Origin: Cochliopodium minus
Lineage: Eukaryota; Discosea; Himatismenida; Cochliopodiidae
Assembly: GCA_024220525.1 (NCBI GenBank)
Contig: JAMYWO010000053.1
Location: 46,910 to 110,909 of the forward strand
Length of the DNA stretch: 64,000 nt
Reading direction: 5' to 3'
Positions within the stretch are counted from its first letter, which is position 1, and each line of letters starts with the position of its first letter. The position numbers were made by a program, and so were the translations under genes. Below the pieces are notes generated by a model. The model saw nothing but the letters and a program-made list of their open reading frames with translations. It was not told the origin of the DNA and ran no database searches. Shown in pieces: positions 47,335-57,902 of the stretch.

Positions 47335-48356
47335 ATGAGCACTCCTGTTTCTTATAAGATATTGAATACAAAGAATACCACTTTGGTTTGTTTTGGTGCA
47401 AGTTTGATTGGAAATGTTACCATTTCTGAGGGTTGTATTGTACATCCCAGAAGTATTATCAATGCTGCCAAAGGTCCCATTTTCATTGGAGAAAATACCA
47501 TTATCGAAGAGAATTCTGTAATTATAAATAATGGGTAAAAACTTTATTTCAAATATTCCTATGAGGCATAAATTTATTCATTAGAAGAATATAAAAATTT
47601 AATCACAGAAAATTAATTATTGATCACTCAATGATATTTTCATTTGAGGATAATTGGAAGATGAAAGAATATCTACTTTATTGATATCCTTAAAAGAAAA
47701 ATCGAAAGGGAATCAAACATATTGATAAAATAATCAAATAAAAATCTAAAGAGATTGTTAAAAAATTTGTTGAAAAAGAATTCAATCTTTGAGAATCAAT
47801 TCTTTCTTTAAATTTTTTGTTCAATATTTTAAAAATTAATCTTTTTATGAATTATAGAACTTCTGAAATGAAAATTGGAGCGTTTAACACCTTTGAAATA
47901 GGATCAAGTAATTCCATTTTTGAAAATAAAATAAAAATAAAAAATTTAATTAAAAATTAAAAAAATTAAAATTACAAAGAAAAATTAAAAATACAAAGAA
48001 AAATTTTTTAAAAACAAATAAACAAGAAAAATTTTTGTGGAAACAAAAATAAAATTGAAAAAAAAGTTTAAAAATTTTTTTTTAAAGAAATTGATACATG
48101 TAATGTCGGAGATTTTAACATTTTTGAAGCACAATCAAAAATCACAAATTCTAGTGTTGGAAGTGGATGTGATTTAGGACAGAAAGTGGAAATAATACCC
48201 AACACCAAGGTGGAGGATCATTCTTGTTTTTTCATGTTAGGAAATACTTTGAACCTTGAAAGGAGAACTCATTTGCAAGAAGAGAATAAAATCAAACAGA
48301 TCAAGTTGTTGGAAATTTTGAGAAAGATTTTGTTATCTCACAAATTATTAAAATAA
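47335..48356 (+). CDS. DCTN6: dynactin subunit 6 (p27)
   Basis: Exons 47335-47534, 47858-47907, 48088-48356 (172 aa). The sequence has the left-handed beta-helix hexapeptide pattern of p27/DCTN6: GASLIGNVTISEGCIVHPRS, AAKGPIFIGENTIIEENSVIIN, MKIGAFNTFEIGS, CNVGDFNIFEAQSKI, and a C-terminal helix. DCTN6 pairs with p25 at the pointed end of dynactin and helps attach cargo to dynein. Length is close to the human protein (190 aa); the loop after VIINN is shorter. Acceptor and phase fit for all introns. Confidence 0.88.
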
Positions 48357-48397
48357 ATTATTAAAAAAATATTATTCTTTTTCAACGAATAAAAAAA

Positions 48398-49585
48398 ATG
48401 AAAGAGAATTATGAAAAGAATTTGAAAAAGAGAAAAAAAAATAGACTCAATTACCTCAGAAAGAAAATCAAAAAACAATCAATCATTGAAGAATTTGATA
48501 ATGATATAGAAGATGAAAAGGAGATGTGTTTCATTAATTTGAATAAGAAAGAAGATCTTTATTTTTTGGAAAGGAAAAAGATTAGGAGGGAGTTGGGTTT
48601 GGAATTGGCTGATTTAGGAAATTTGATTGGATTGGGATCCAAATATGAATATGGATGGGATTGCGAATGTGATAATAAAAGGGCATTTAATTGTTTTTGG
48701 GAATATTTCAAAAGGAATGAACATAAGAAGAAGAAAAAGGAGATAATTTCTTTTTGTTGCTTCAAAATTTATCAATTATATGCACATGGAAAATCGATCC
48801 ACAAAGAAGAAACCAATCAAGGAGATTATTTGTTGAAAGCAGCAGAATTGGGGAACATTACTGCTCTTCAAGTTTTGGCTATAAATTACCAGTTTGGAGT
48901 AGAAGGATTTGAATTTAATATAGACAGGACAATTGAGTGTTATGAAAAAGCAATTCATTTAGGATGTAAAACTAGTGCTTATTCTTTAGTTGAAATTTAT
49001 AATAATGGAAGGTACAATAGAAAAAATTTGAAAAAAGCATTTTATTTTGCTAATAAAGGATATGAGTTGAAAAATATTTTTTGTTTGCGTATCATAGCAA
49101 AATCTCATTTCAAAGGGAAAAACATTGAAAAAAATGTAGAAAAAGCAATTCAAGTATACTCAGAAGGAGCAGATTTGGAAAATTGGAAATCTATCAAAAA
49201 TTGTGTTTGCATTGATAAATTAATTGATATTTATTCAGACTTAGATGACCTCCAAAATCAAGTAAACTATCTTGTAAAAGGATATTACTTCTGGGAGAAC
49301 AGTCAAAGAAAAAAACAATATCAATACAAAATTAGACAAATTTTAAATGGAGGGAAAGTAGAATGGGAACCCAAAACTCACATTTTTTGGAAAGCATGCA
49401 AAAACAGTAACAACATTATTGTCACTCTCCTTTTAATTTCAAAACACAGAAATATATCTAACAAAAAAGAGTGTTTCTTCATTGTGAAAGGGATCATTAT
49501 CAAGATCATCAAGTATTTCGTTACTTTTCACCAATTTTCAGAAAATGATAATGATGAAAGTGATTGGGAGAGTGACTACTTTTAA
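48398..49585 (+). CDS. Sel1-like repeat protein
   Basis: Single-exon 395-aa protein. After a Lys/Arg-rich N-terminus (~35 residues) come helical pairs of the Sel1 type: GDYLLKAAELGNITALQVLAINYQFG, DRTIECYEKAIHLGCKTSAYSLVEIYNNG, LKKAFYFANKGYELKNIFCLRIIAKSHFKG, VEKAIQVYSEGADLENWKSI. Sel1 repeats are protein-interaction solenoids, found for example in ERAD adaptors and in many protist scaffold proteins. No signal peptide or membrane span, so likely cytosolic. The start is 42 bp after the dynactin stop. Specific function unknown. Confidence 0.82.
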   Translation: MKENYEKNLKKRKKNRLNYLRKKIKKQSIIEEFDNDIEDEKEMCFINLNKKEDLYFLERKKIRRELGLELADLGNLIGLGSKYEYGWDCECDNKRAFNCFWEYFKRNEHKKKKKEIISFCCFKIYQLYAHGKSIHKEETNQGDYLLKAAELGNITALQVLAINYQFGVEGFEFNIDRTIECYEKAIHLGCKTSAYSLVEIYNNGRYNRKNLKKAFYFANKGYELKNIFCLRIIAKSHFKGKNIEKNVEKAIQVYSEGADLENWKSIKNCVCIDKLIDIYSDLDDLQNQVNYLVKGYYFWENSQRKKQYQYKIRQILNGGKVEWEPKTHIFWKACKNSNNIIVTLLLISKHRNISNKKECFFIVKGIIIKIIKYFVTFHQFSENDNDESDWESDYF

Positions 49586-49632
49586 AAACAAAATAACTTT
49601 AATTTTAACATTTTTTTTTTTTGTTTAATAAA

Positions 49633-50530
49633 TCAATTTAAACTTTCTATTTCCCTTTTGATGTTCACTCTAGACATTTCCTCGAAATTCTCTTTCCCAA
49701 TCTTTGAAAAATAAAGGGAAGGAGTATTCAAAAACTTCTCCAATACCTAAAAATGATAAAAATTAAAAAGAGAAAATTAAATGATAATCTTAATTTTAAA
49801 TTAATTTCAAATTTATTTTTTTTTTTTTACTTTTTTTCTTCCTTCATTGAAAGATTTTGTATCAAAATGGGAATACTCTTCCCTTATTCCATCTTTATAT
49901 TTATCATAATCTTCTGGATGAGATCCTAGAATGGATAAATCGAAATCCAGAAACAAAGAGAGATCGTTGGGTGTATCTTTGTTTTCCATGTGCTTTTCTG
50001 TCGCCATTATGTTTTTATAAACCTTCTCAATCAATTCCTCGTTCATATTCAATTCTTTAGAAAATTCTTTAAATTCTAATGCACTTTTTAATTCATTATC
50101 CTTTTTTTGTGGATCATATATCAAGCTATATCAAGAATGATAAACTTTAAAAATTAAAAATATAACATACTCCTTCAATTAAAATTCTTGGAATCATTTA
50201 TATTAATATGAATCTATAATGCAACTATCCATAACATAAAGAATATAAATATTCAACAATTGATATAAACCAAAAAAAAAAATAAAAAGATTTTTGTTAC
50301 TCATGAAACCAAATTGACAATTGAAATGCAAATTTATCTTCTATTTCATTCTCATATCTTTTGTATAAATTCAATAGGTTCTCGATATGTGTGAGATTAT
50401 GGTATTTTCTATTTTCTAAAGAATAGTTATCTTCTATAATCTTCCACCATCTCTCTTTTATTTCTTCAGATGGATATTCTTCAAGAATAAGAAAAAAATT
50501 TCCTTTCAAAGCTTTGTTCATCTCCATCAT
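49633..50530 (-). CDS. HD-superfamily metal-dependent phosphohydrolase
   Basis: Minus-strand exons 50530-50301, 50125-49831, 49746-49633 (212 aa). It matches the small HD hydrolase family (bacterial COG4339-type): RKYHNLTHIENLL (His44, His48), SIWFHDLIYDP (His76, Asp77), NELKSA, ATEKH, LFLDFDLSILG, IREEYSHF, EGRKKVLEKFL. The H...HD...D residues form the metal site expected of the HD fold. The splice at FH/D rebuilds the key Asp from two exons (GA+C), supporting the model. Substrate unknown; probably nucleotide-type. The gene is convergent with the Sel1 gene. Confidence 0.88.
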
Positions 50531-50831
50531 TTTTTTTATTTTGCATCAAAATATTTAAAATATAAAAAAAAATAGAATATAGAGGATGTTTGAAGCTTAT
50601 TTACTCTTTATATGTAAATATTCTATAAGAAGCCTCTTACATTAAATCCTAAGAAAATATCTTTGCTGAGGAATTTCTCCCCATAAATTCTTCATATTGA
50701 TTTCTTCTAAATTACTCAACAAAATAATATTAAAGAGTTTTATCTCAAATATCATTTTTATTCGTGAGAATTAATAAAGAAAATAAAGAATTTCTGAAGA
50801 ATCATCCTTATAAAATTATTTTATTTGATCT
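50531..50831. other. intergenic
   Basis: 301 bp between same-strand genes, holding the promoter of the HD hydrolase. Nothing else seen. Confidence 0.45.
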
Positions 50832-52078
50832 TTATCCACTATAAGTACAATTATATTCGCTTGGAACAATACAATTAAGATTTTTTTGATTTTCAACGTA
50901 ATATCTGTAGTAACAATACCTATTAAAGAAATTATAAGACTAAAGAAAATTTTTAAAAAAAAATAAAATACCATTGGAATTCATTAACGGAAGCACTATT
51001 TTAAAAAAGAATTTTAAAACAAAGGAAAAAATTAAGAACTTTGAAATTTTACCAATGGATGTCTCTATTTTCAATGTGTTCATCAATGTCAAGAGCCTTT
51101 TGAAAAGAGTAGTTCAACCCTTTTTAAAAAGTAAATGTCAAACTGATTAAAAAAGAAATTAAATTTTTTAAAGTTACATTTAATGTAATAAGCTCCTGAA
51201 ATTTCCCCTAACAAAAAGTAAAAAAAAAAAATTAGCATAAATAAAGAAATGATTGTCCTACCAGTTCTGTCTTCTCCTGTTTTTCATTTTTTTGGAAATA
51301 TAATTTAAAGAACATTTTTTTTGATAAATGAATATACCTGCAGAACAATGAAAATATAATATAGCTGGTTTTGAAAAATTCTGAAACAGTAATTCTCTAA
51401 TTTCTGTCATTTTAAGTGGCTATAAAATCAATACTTTTTAAAAGCAAATTATTTCATTGTTTTTTATTTACCAAGTCATCATGTGACCAATCGTTCAAAG
51501 TCCTAGCCATCTCCTCTTTAAACGGATCTGGAATTTTGGAAGGGTTGATCAATGTTCCAAACAATGGCCAGTGAACAAATCTTCCATAACTAGGATTAGA
51601 TTTGAAAAAGTGTTCTTCTATTTCGATTGATTTTAATTCAATACTCAAAAGGCTATTTCGTAATTACGAATTTCTTAAATTCAAAAATAATTTTGTTAAT
51701 CTTACTTTATATCAAGGAAATAATAATCGGATGGCAATGTAATATTGTTTTGTTTGGCAACTATATTCAGATATTCCCTTGATTTTTTTGTTTATTATTG
51801 ATTCAAATTGATTTTTATGATTTTTTTTTTTACTTCATTGTGTCCCATGCAAATACAGTTTTATTATTGATATCGATTGTTGGTTCATCTCCTCTGAAAA
51901 GATAATTTTGTACAGATGAATTTGTGAATATTGAGGAATCTTTTAAATAAGTTGATATAACAAGTGATTATTCTAAAGATTGAGATGATTTACCTATGAA
52001 TCTCATTCTATCCAATGATAATGAATGGACATTTGAAATATAAAAGAATACAATCAATAAAACCAATAAAAATTTCAT
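50832..52078 (-). CDS. secreted tyrosine/dual-specificity phosphatase-like protein
   Basis: Ten minus-strand exons: 52078-51994, 51891-51834, 51777-51706, 51652-51472, 51419-51338, 51276-51262, 51207-51178, 51119-51053, 50995-50972, 50919-50832 (233 aa). A clean signal peptide (MKFLLVLLIVFFYISNVHS) leads into a PTP-like domain: HWPLFGTLINPSKIPDPF, then the P-loop HCSAGEDRTGE with the C-x5-R signature (Cys157, Arg163), and GAYYIK. Several C-terminal cysteines suggest an extracellular or lysosomal location. The P-loop is split over three exons; a 15-nt exon encodes E-D-R-T. Substrate unknown: phosphotyrosine, phosphoinositide or phytate-like. All ten phases close. Confidence 0.83.
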
Positions 52079-52089
52079 TTTTTTTTATT

Positions 52090-52611
52090 TTATTCTGATT
52101 CCTTAAATTCAATATTGAAGAGAAAAATTTGTATATTTTTGATTTGGTTGTTGAAAGTATTAATTTGAATAAAATCAATTAAATTTGAAGAAATTTTGAA
52201 TATAATTTGTTTAAATAGAATAAAATGTGAGCTTTTTGGAATGGAATTTGAAAGATGAATTGAAAGGAATATCATAAGAGCATACAAAAAGAAATTTCTA
52301 TTAACATTTTTTTTTATTTATTTTAAATCCCTTTAAAAAAAGAAATTAAAAAAGAAAAGAAAAACAATGAGGAATGTGAAGGATAGATTTGTTTAAAGTT
52401 GTTTTTAGTTGTTTGAAAAAGGTGAGTAATATAAATTTATATTTATTTTTTTTTTTTTTAAAATTGAAAAAACCACAAATTTAAAAAAAGGATTGTATAT
52501 TTCAATAGGATGCTTTGAAATAAAAAAATAACAAAGAGAAAAAAAAATTTATAATTCAAAAATATATAAAAAAAAAAATTTTTCTTTTTTAAAAATCAAA
52601 TAATAATTTAA
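52090..52611 (+). promoter_or_regulatory. actin upstream region, third copy
   Basis: Reverse-complement match to the region upstream of the intact actin (about 36138-36600), including the leader intron 52422-52508 (AAAG/GTGAGT ... CAATAG). Divergence begins near 52165-52175. It shares its far end with the start region of the phosphatase gene on the minus strand. Confidence 0.7.
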
Positions 52612-52686
52612 ATGGAAGGTGAAGTATCTGCATTGGTAATTGATAACGGTTCTGGTATGGTTAAAGCTGGATTTGCTGGAGATGAT
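52612..52686 (+). CDS. actin, 5' fragment ending at a one-base N
   Basis: Encodes the first 25 residues of actin ([20 protein letters not shown]...), identical in protein to the intact copy; I noticed one synonymous change (TTG for TTA). It stops at N (52687), after which the sequence is unrelated AT-rich DNA. The N is probably a contig join, so the rest of this actin has been dropped. A true truncated copy is the alternative. Confidence 0.85.
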
Positions 52687-53164
52687 NGTATATGGTTTAT
52701 AATTGAAGAATCCAATTGATATAGGTTCAAGAATCCAATCAAGTTTTTATTTTGAATGAAGAAGATAAGAAAATTACATAGAAAAATTTTATTTCAATGA
52801 TTTTTTTTCGTTTTAATTTTTTTTAATTTATTATTTTTTTTTTATTTTGAAAGCATGTTTTCCACTATCAATATAAAATTGGAAAATTAAGAAAATTTAG
52901 AAAGCATAAATGTAAAGAGAATCAATCAAATTATACAAAAAAGGGAGAAATAAATATTTAAATCAATTGAAATAAACAATTTTTCTTCATAAATTCATGA
53001 AAAAAAAAATAGAATTAGAAATTGGAAAGGGAGTTTAGTTTTTAAACTTTAATTTCCTTCTTTTAAAGTATTTATTCTGTTATTGGTTTATTTTGCAAAA
53101 GAAAAGATTCGATTTTTTAGAAAAACTAAAAAAATAAAAAAATAAAAAAAAAATCGAATAAATA
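52687..53164. other. intergenic after a probable contig join
   Basis: Starts with the single N. No reading frame, and no resemblance to actin coding sequence. Ends in the A-rich leader of the next gene. Confidence 0.55.
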
Positions 53165-54986
53165 ATGAAAAAAGAAATTGGTTCACCATCACTTTATCGT
53201 TCAAATTCAATAAATGTTGAATCAAACAATAACAATAAAAAGGGTATTTAAAAAAATTAACTCCCTTAAATCAAAAATTTTACTTATCTATTTTCCCTTC
53301 CCAATACAAATACATAGCCTTAGGACCAATACACAATATAAATCAACAAATAAAAAGAAATAAACAGATTATGGCAACACATAAAAGAAATAGATCTGAT
53401 GTATTTCAAAATAATGTAAGAAAAAAAGAAAATGAAAATGGAATAATTAATCAATATGAAAATAGATGCAATCAATTACAATTTTATAAACAAAACAAAA
53501 TATATTCTATTTCAACCGAAATATTCGAAAATTTTAGGATTATTATTTATACATCAAATACTTTCAATATATTTTTCATATCCAACTTAACATTTTTAAA
53601 TATTAGATTATAGCCAGCCCAAATCAAATTAGTTCCATGTTAGAATCACCAAGATCGAAAATACATACTATCTTCAATCCAAAGATGAGTGGACATAGAA
53701 GATCCTCTTCATTGAAAGTGAACATTACAAATATGACACATTCAAGCAATTTAAATAGCACCAACAATCATAACAATAATACAACATCTTCTCAAATGCA
53801 AACGCCAATCCTTCAATATTACCAATCTAATCCAAACAGCCAAGTAATTACAAATACAAGAAAGAAGACATCTCAAAATGATGTGATGCATCTCTCAAAG
53901 AACACGATGAATGCTCTATTCAATAAGAAAGAAACCAAAGAGGAGATTTATCAAAAGAAAAATTCACATAGAAGAGCTGCGTCCTTATCTGTCAATGCTT
54001 TGGACCCTCTTGACATGCATATTGCAAATCAAAAGAAAATACACATCGGAAAGGTGATTAATAACAAGAAGGGAAACGTGCATGTCGAGGATCACTTCAA
54101 TATCGATGAAATGATCGATAATAAGCATAAAAAGCTTCTTTCTGATGGAATCATCTCTCCTCCCATTGATCTCAGTTCCCCTCTATCTTCTCCTAATACT
54201 TCATCCTTCCTCTCTTTCAATCATAGAAACCCTTCCAGATTATCTCTCAATAATAGCTTGGAGATGCATCTCAATACAAATTCCTTCAATAATCAATTCA
54301 ACAATAAACCTCGAAAGAATGTTGTTCGCATCACCATCAATAATAATAATAATAATAATAACAAAGATCATTCTATTCCCAATGATATTTTATCAACTAT
54401 CAATGATGTGGAAGAGGAATTAGGTAATAATAAATTTGAAGATTTTTCCATCAAATATAAATTATTATTATTATTAATTTTAGCTTAATTTTCATTTCTC
54501 ACAAAAAAATAATAATATAATTTTATCTTTTAATTCCACCTTTCAAATATTAACAAATATAATTAGTTATTATTTACTCTATAAGAACAACATCTTCCCT
54601 ATATTTTTTGAAAATCTCCCCATTCATATTTTAACTCGAATCCACCATTCTAATTTTCTCCCTTTTTTCTTTTTCTTTTAGATTTCAGCTTTGATAGCGA
54701 GGATTCTTATCAAAACAGAAATAAAGGAAGATATGCTCCAAATCCTTTCAGAATGATTTCTGGAGGAAATTTTGATGATGATGATTCTTTCGAACAAGAA
54801 TCCAGATATGATCTTAATGGATGTATTAGTGCACCTCCTACCAGCACTTTTATCAATCCTATCCCTGAGGAGATCAACGAGGATTATTTCCAAAGAAGAA
54901 GATCTGCTTCTTTAAGTAAGAGCCAAGATTTAATTTTGTTGAATGAAACTTCTGCGTTTAAATCTTTCATGGAAAACGATCTTTAG
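53165..54986 (+). CDS. Asn/Ser-rich protein with repeated RR-x-S-x-S-L motifs
   Basis: Four exons: 53165-53243, 53318-53415, 53607-54423, 54682-54986 (432 aa). No recognised domain. Low complexity throughout (Asn, Ser, Ile). Four related basic-Ser motifs recur: RRSSSLKVN, HRRAASLSVN, NPSRLSLNN and RRRSASLSKS. These resemble basophilic-kinase (PKA/AKT/CaMK) sites and 14-3-3 binding sites. Acidic stretches (NFDDDDSFEQE) lie near the C-terminus. It may be a phosphorylated scaffold or regulator; that is inference. The exon 3 acceptor (TATTAG) was chosen because it alone keeps phase 0; a nearby AG does not. It is convergent with PRP3. Confidence 0.65.
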
Positions 54987-55107
54987 CTTTTTTGAATCTA
55001 ATTTTTAAAAAGATTGTTTTGTTTGTTTATTTAATAATTAAAAAAAAAAAATTTTTATATATAATCTTTTTTTTTTGATTTTAAAACATTTATTTTTATA
55101 TCCCAAA

Positions 55108-57846
55108 TCAAAAAACAGTTTTAATGTTAACTTCAGATTTGAAAGTCTTTGCTAACTCAAAATAATGCTCGACAGAATGTTCCTCCAAAAGTTTCTTGGC
55201 TTTGGATTCAGTTTGAAGATCATGTGTGGTGAAATCACTAAAGTTGGGTTTGGCAACATTACCTTCCCACAACAAAATACACTCATTGGTTATTTTATTG
55301 ACAGAAACGCTAGTATTGTTAGGATCCTTTTCATTCCAATCAATTCTCCTCAACATCAATTTTTTAAAGAAAGAAATCCCACTGGGGCCACCCTCAACAA
55401 CAACCAAGTTGATTCTGCCATACCTCATACAAATACCAGTAAGTTTCTTTTGAAGAGCATTAGATTCGACTTTAAACTTGTGACGACCACTAGACAAATC
55501 ATTGATACGAAAGACAGCAACGACAGTCTCCTTCTCTTTGTCTTTGTTTATCTTTTTCAGTTTTTTGGCTTTTTTGTCAAGAGGAGCGAGCTTGTTGAGC
55601 TGATTTCTTTTCTGATGTTCCATCAATCTTTCCTGCATTTGTCTTCTCACTTCTCCTTCTATTTCTGTGGGGTTTTCAATAGCCTCCGAACCCTTTGTTC
55701 TGATAAGATTCGACAATTTAAGTTTGGGTTTTGGAGGTTCAACAAGTCCCAAAATGATTTCTTGTCTAAAAAAAAATTAAAAAAAATGATTTAATAAAAT
55801 AAAAAAATTAAAAGATAATAAAAAATGTTCAAAAACAATTTTAAAAAAAACTTTTATTTTAAATAAAAAATAACATTAAATAAAAATAATCAAAAATAAA
55901 AAATAATATAAAATATAAAATAAAATTAAAAAATATTGAAAAATAAAAAATTATTTTTAAAAATAACTTTGAATAAAAAGAAAAAATATTCAAAAATAAA
56001 TTTGAATGAAAAATTTTAAGAAAAAAATGATTTTTAGTTGAATTATTATACCTCAGTTCTTCTTGTTCAGCAGCTCTTTTTTGTCTTCTGATTTTCTTTC
56101 TTTCTTTTTTTGTTAAAGCTAGGGGTAATGGGACGAACTCTCCCTCTTTGGCCAACCCTTTCAAAATCTTGGGATGTTCCAACAAAATTCCAAAATCATG
56201 TGTCTCCACCTTTTTCTCCCACTAAAAAAAAGAAATGGAAAATTGAGAGAACTTTACAATTATTTTTTTCATTTGAATTATTTTTTTAATATTTTTATTT
56301 GAATTACTTTTTTGAATTATTTTTTTATTTTAGTATTTCATCATTTTTTTTTGTTATATTTTTTTATATTTTTATTTGAATTTTTCCAGTTTATTTCTTT
56401 ATTTCCAATATTTATCTTACAGTTTTTAATTAATTTATTTATTTTGTTTAATTATTATTATTATTTTAATTATTTTAAATTAGTCTTTTAATATTTTTGT
56501 TTAAAATTAATTTTCTTGAATATTCGAATTATTATTTAACTTTATTTTTTTCAACAATTTTTTTTAAAAATATTTTATTACCCCATCGTAATTATCAGTA
56601 AAAAGAAAAGAGTCCCACCACTCAACAGAAGGAACCTCGTCCAAAACTTGCTTTTTTCCCATCAAAGCGATATACTCGGGCTTAACGAGCACATCGAAAC
56701 CATCCTCCATCTCTTTCTCAAAAAGCTGAGCTTGTATCTTGTCTTTGCTTTGTTGAGACTTTTTAGTGAGGGCTCCTGGTGTGAGGAAGTTCAAAGTTCT
56801 CTTTTTTCTTTCGAATGATGGAACGTTTACTCTTGGATCGAATGTCTTTGATCCTTTTGTTTTTTTTTTTAAAAAAAAATGAAAATTCAACAAATATTTG
56901 GTCAGTTAAAAAGATGACTATATTCAATGAACTAAAAAAACCAAACAAAAGAAAATTCAATGACCCTCATTTTTTATGTTCTTTTTTTTTATTCCATCAG
57001 AAATTTAAAAATTAAATCGAATTAATTTTTTGTATTTTATGATTATAATTAAAGTAGTCCAAATTATTAAATTTGTTAAAAGTGAATATATCCACCGAAT
57101 AATCAAATTTTGGACAAGTCTTATATAAAAATGTTTATGATCCTCGAGATATTTCTATCATGGTTATATATTCTTTAAAATTTTTTGAATAGGTTGGTTT
57201 ATAAATGGAGATAAGTGATTTCTTAATCCCATCTATCTATCTGTGAGATCATCTTTTGATTTGATATTTTTTATCCATCAAAAAAATTGATTGAAATACA
57301 TTTTATTGCAAGAGAATAATGATTGATTTCTACAAAGATGTTATAAAAATAATAAAGAGAGGGAGTGTAAGAATTGCTAAATTAATTTGTGTTGAAAAAA
57401 ATTTTTTTTTTTTTACCTTTGAGAGCCTGGATGTTCAATTTCTCGCTGACTAATGTCTTCTTGGTAGGCTTCTTCATGAATTTGGTGACATTCTTCTTCA
57501 AATTACGGATATCAATCAATGGTTTGCCCTCATCATCCAAGATGAGGGGTGGAGGTCTGATCTCTGCAGTTAATTCATCAACTTGATCCTTATTGTTGGA
57601 TACAATCCTCTTCTTTTCACTTGTCTTTTTTATATCCTCCATCACCTTGTTCTTTTGAAGCAATGCCTCCCTCTTTTGGGCCAATAGCTCCTTTTTCTTC
57701 ATCAATTCCTGTATATTCAATTTTGTGCTTGTAGGTGTTGATGTGCCTTCTCCATTATTAGTGGGATTCATTTTGATTTTTTTGGATGGATCATTTGGGC
57801 TATCATTTGGTTCGATGCTTCTTTTCTTCTCATTGTTATTGCTCAT
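55108..57846 (-). CDS. PRPF3: U4/U6 snRNP splicing factor PRP3
   Basis: Minus-strand exons 57846-57417, 56853-56582, 56221-56052, 55765-55108 (509 aa). Recognisable PRP3 blocks: LNIQELMKKKELLAQKREAL, FLTPGALTKKSQQSKDK, VPSVEWWDSFL, LTKKERKKIRRQKRAAE, LGLVEPPKPKLKLSNL and VRRQMQERLMEHQKRN. The C-terminal DUF1115 follows (VFRINDLSSGRHKFKVE, MRYGRINLVVVEGGPSGISFFKKLMLRRIDW, CILLWEGNV). PRP3 binds the U4/U6 duplex in the tri-snRNP. Shorter than the human protein (683 aa), mainly at the N-terminus, with no PWI domain seen. The first intron is long for this genome (563 nt). The start lies only 56 bp downstream of the ankyrin gene's stop. Confidence 0.93.
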
Positions 57847-57902
57847 TCTATAATTAGTCAGGATAAATTGGACAGAATAATTAACAATTTTTTTTTTTTT
57901 TT

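Noticed and set aside
55165-55794. 209-residue open frame opposite PRP3
   Set aside because: The minus strand carries recognisable PRP3 sequence with correct splice phases; the plus-strand frame is a by-product.
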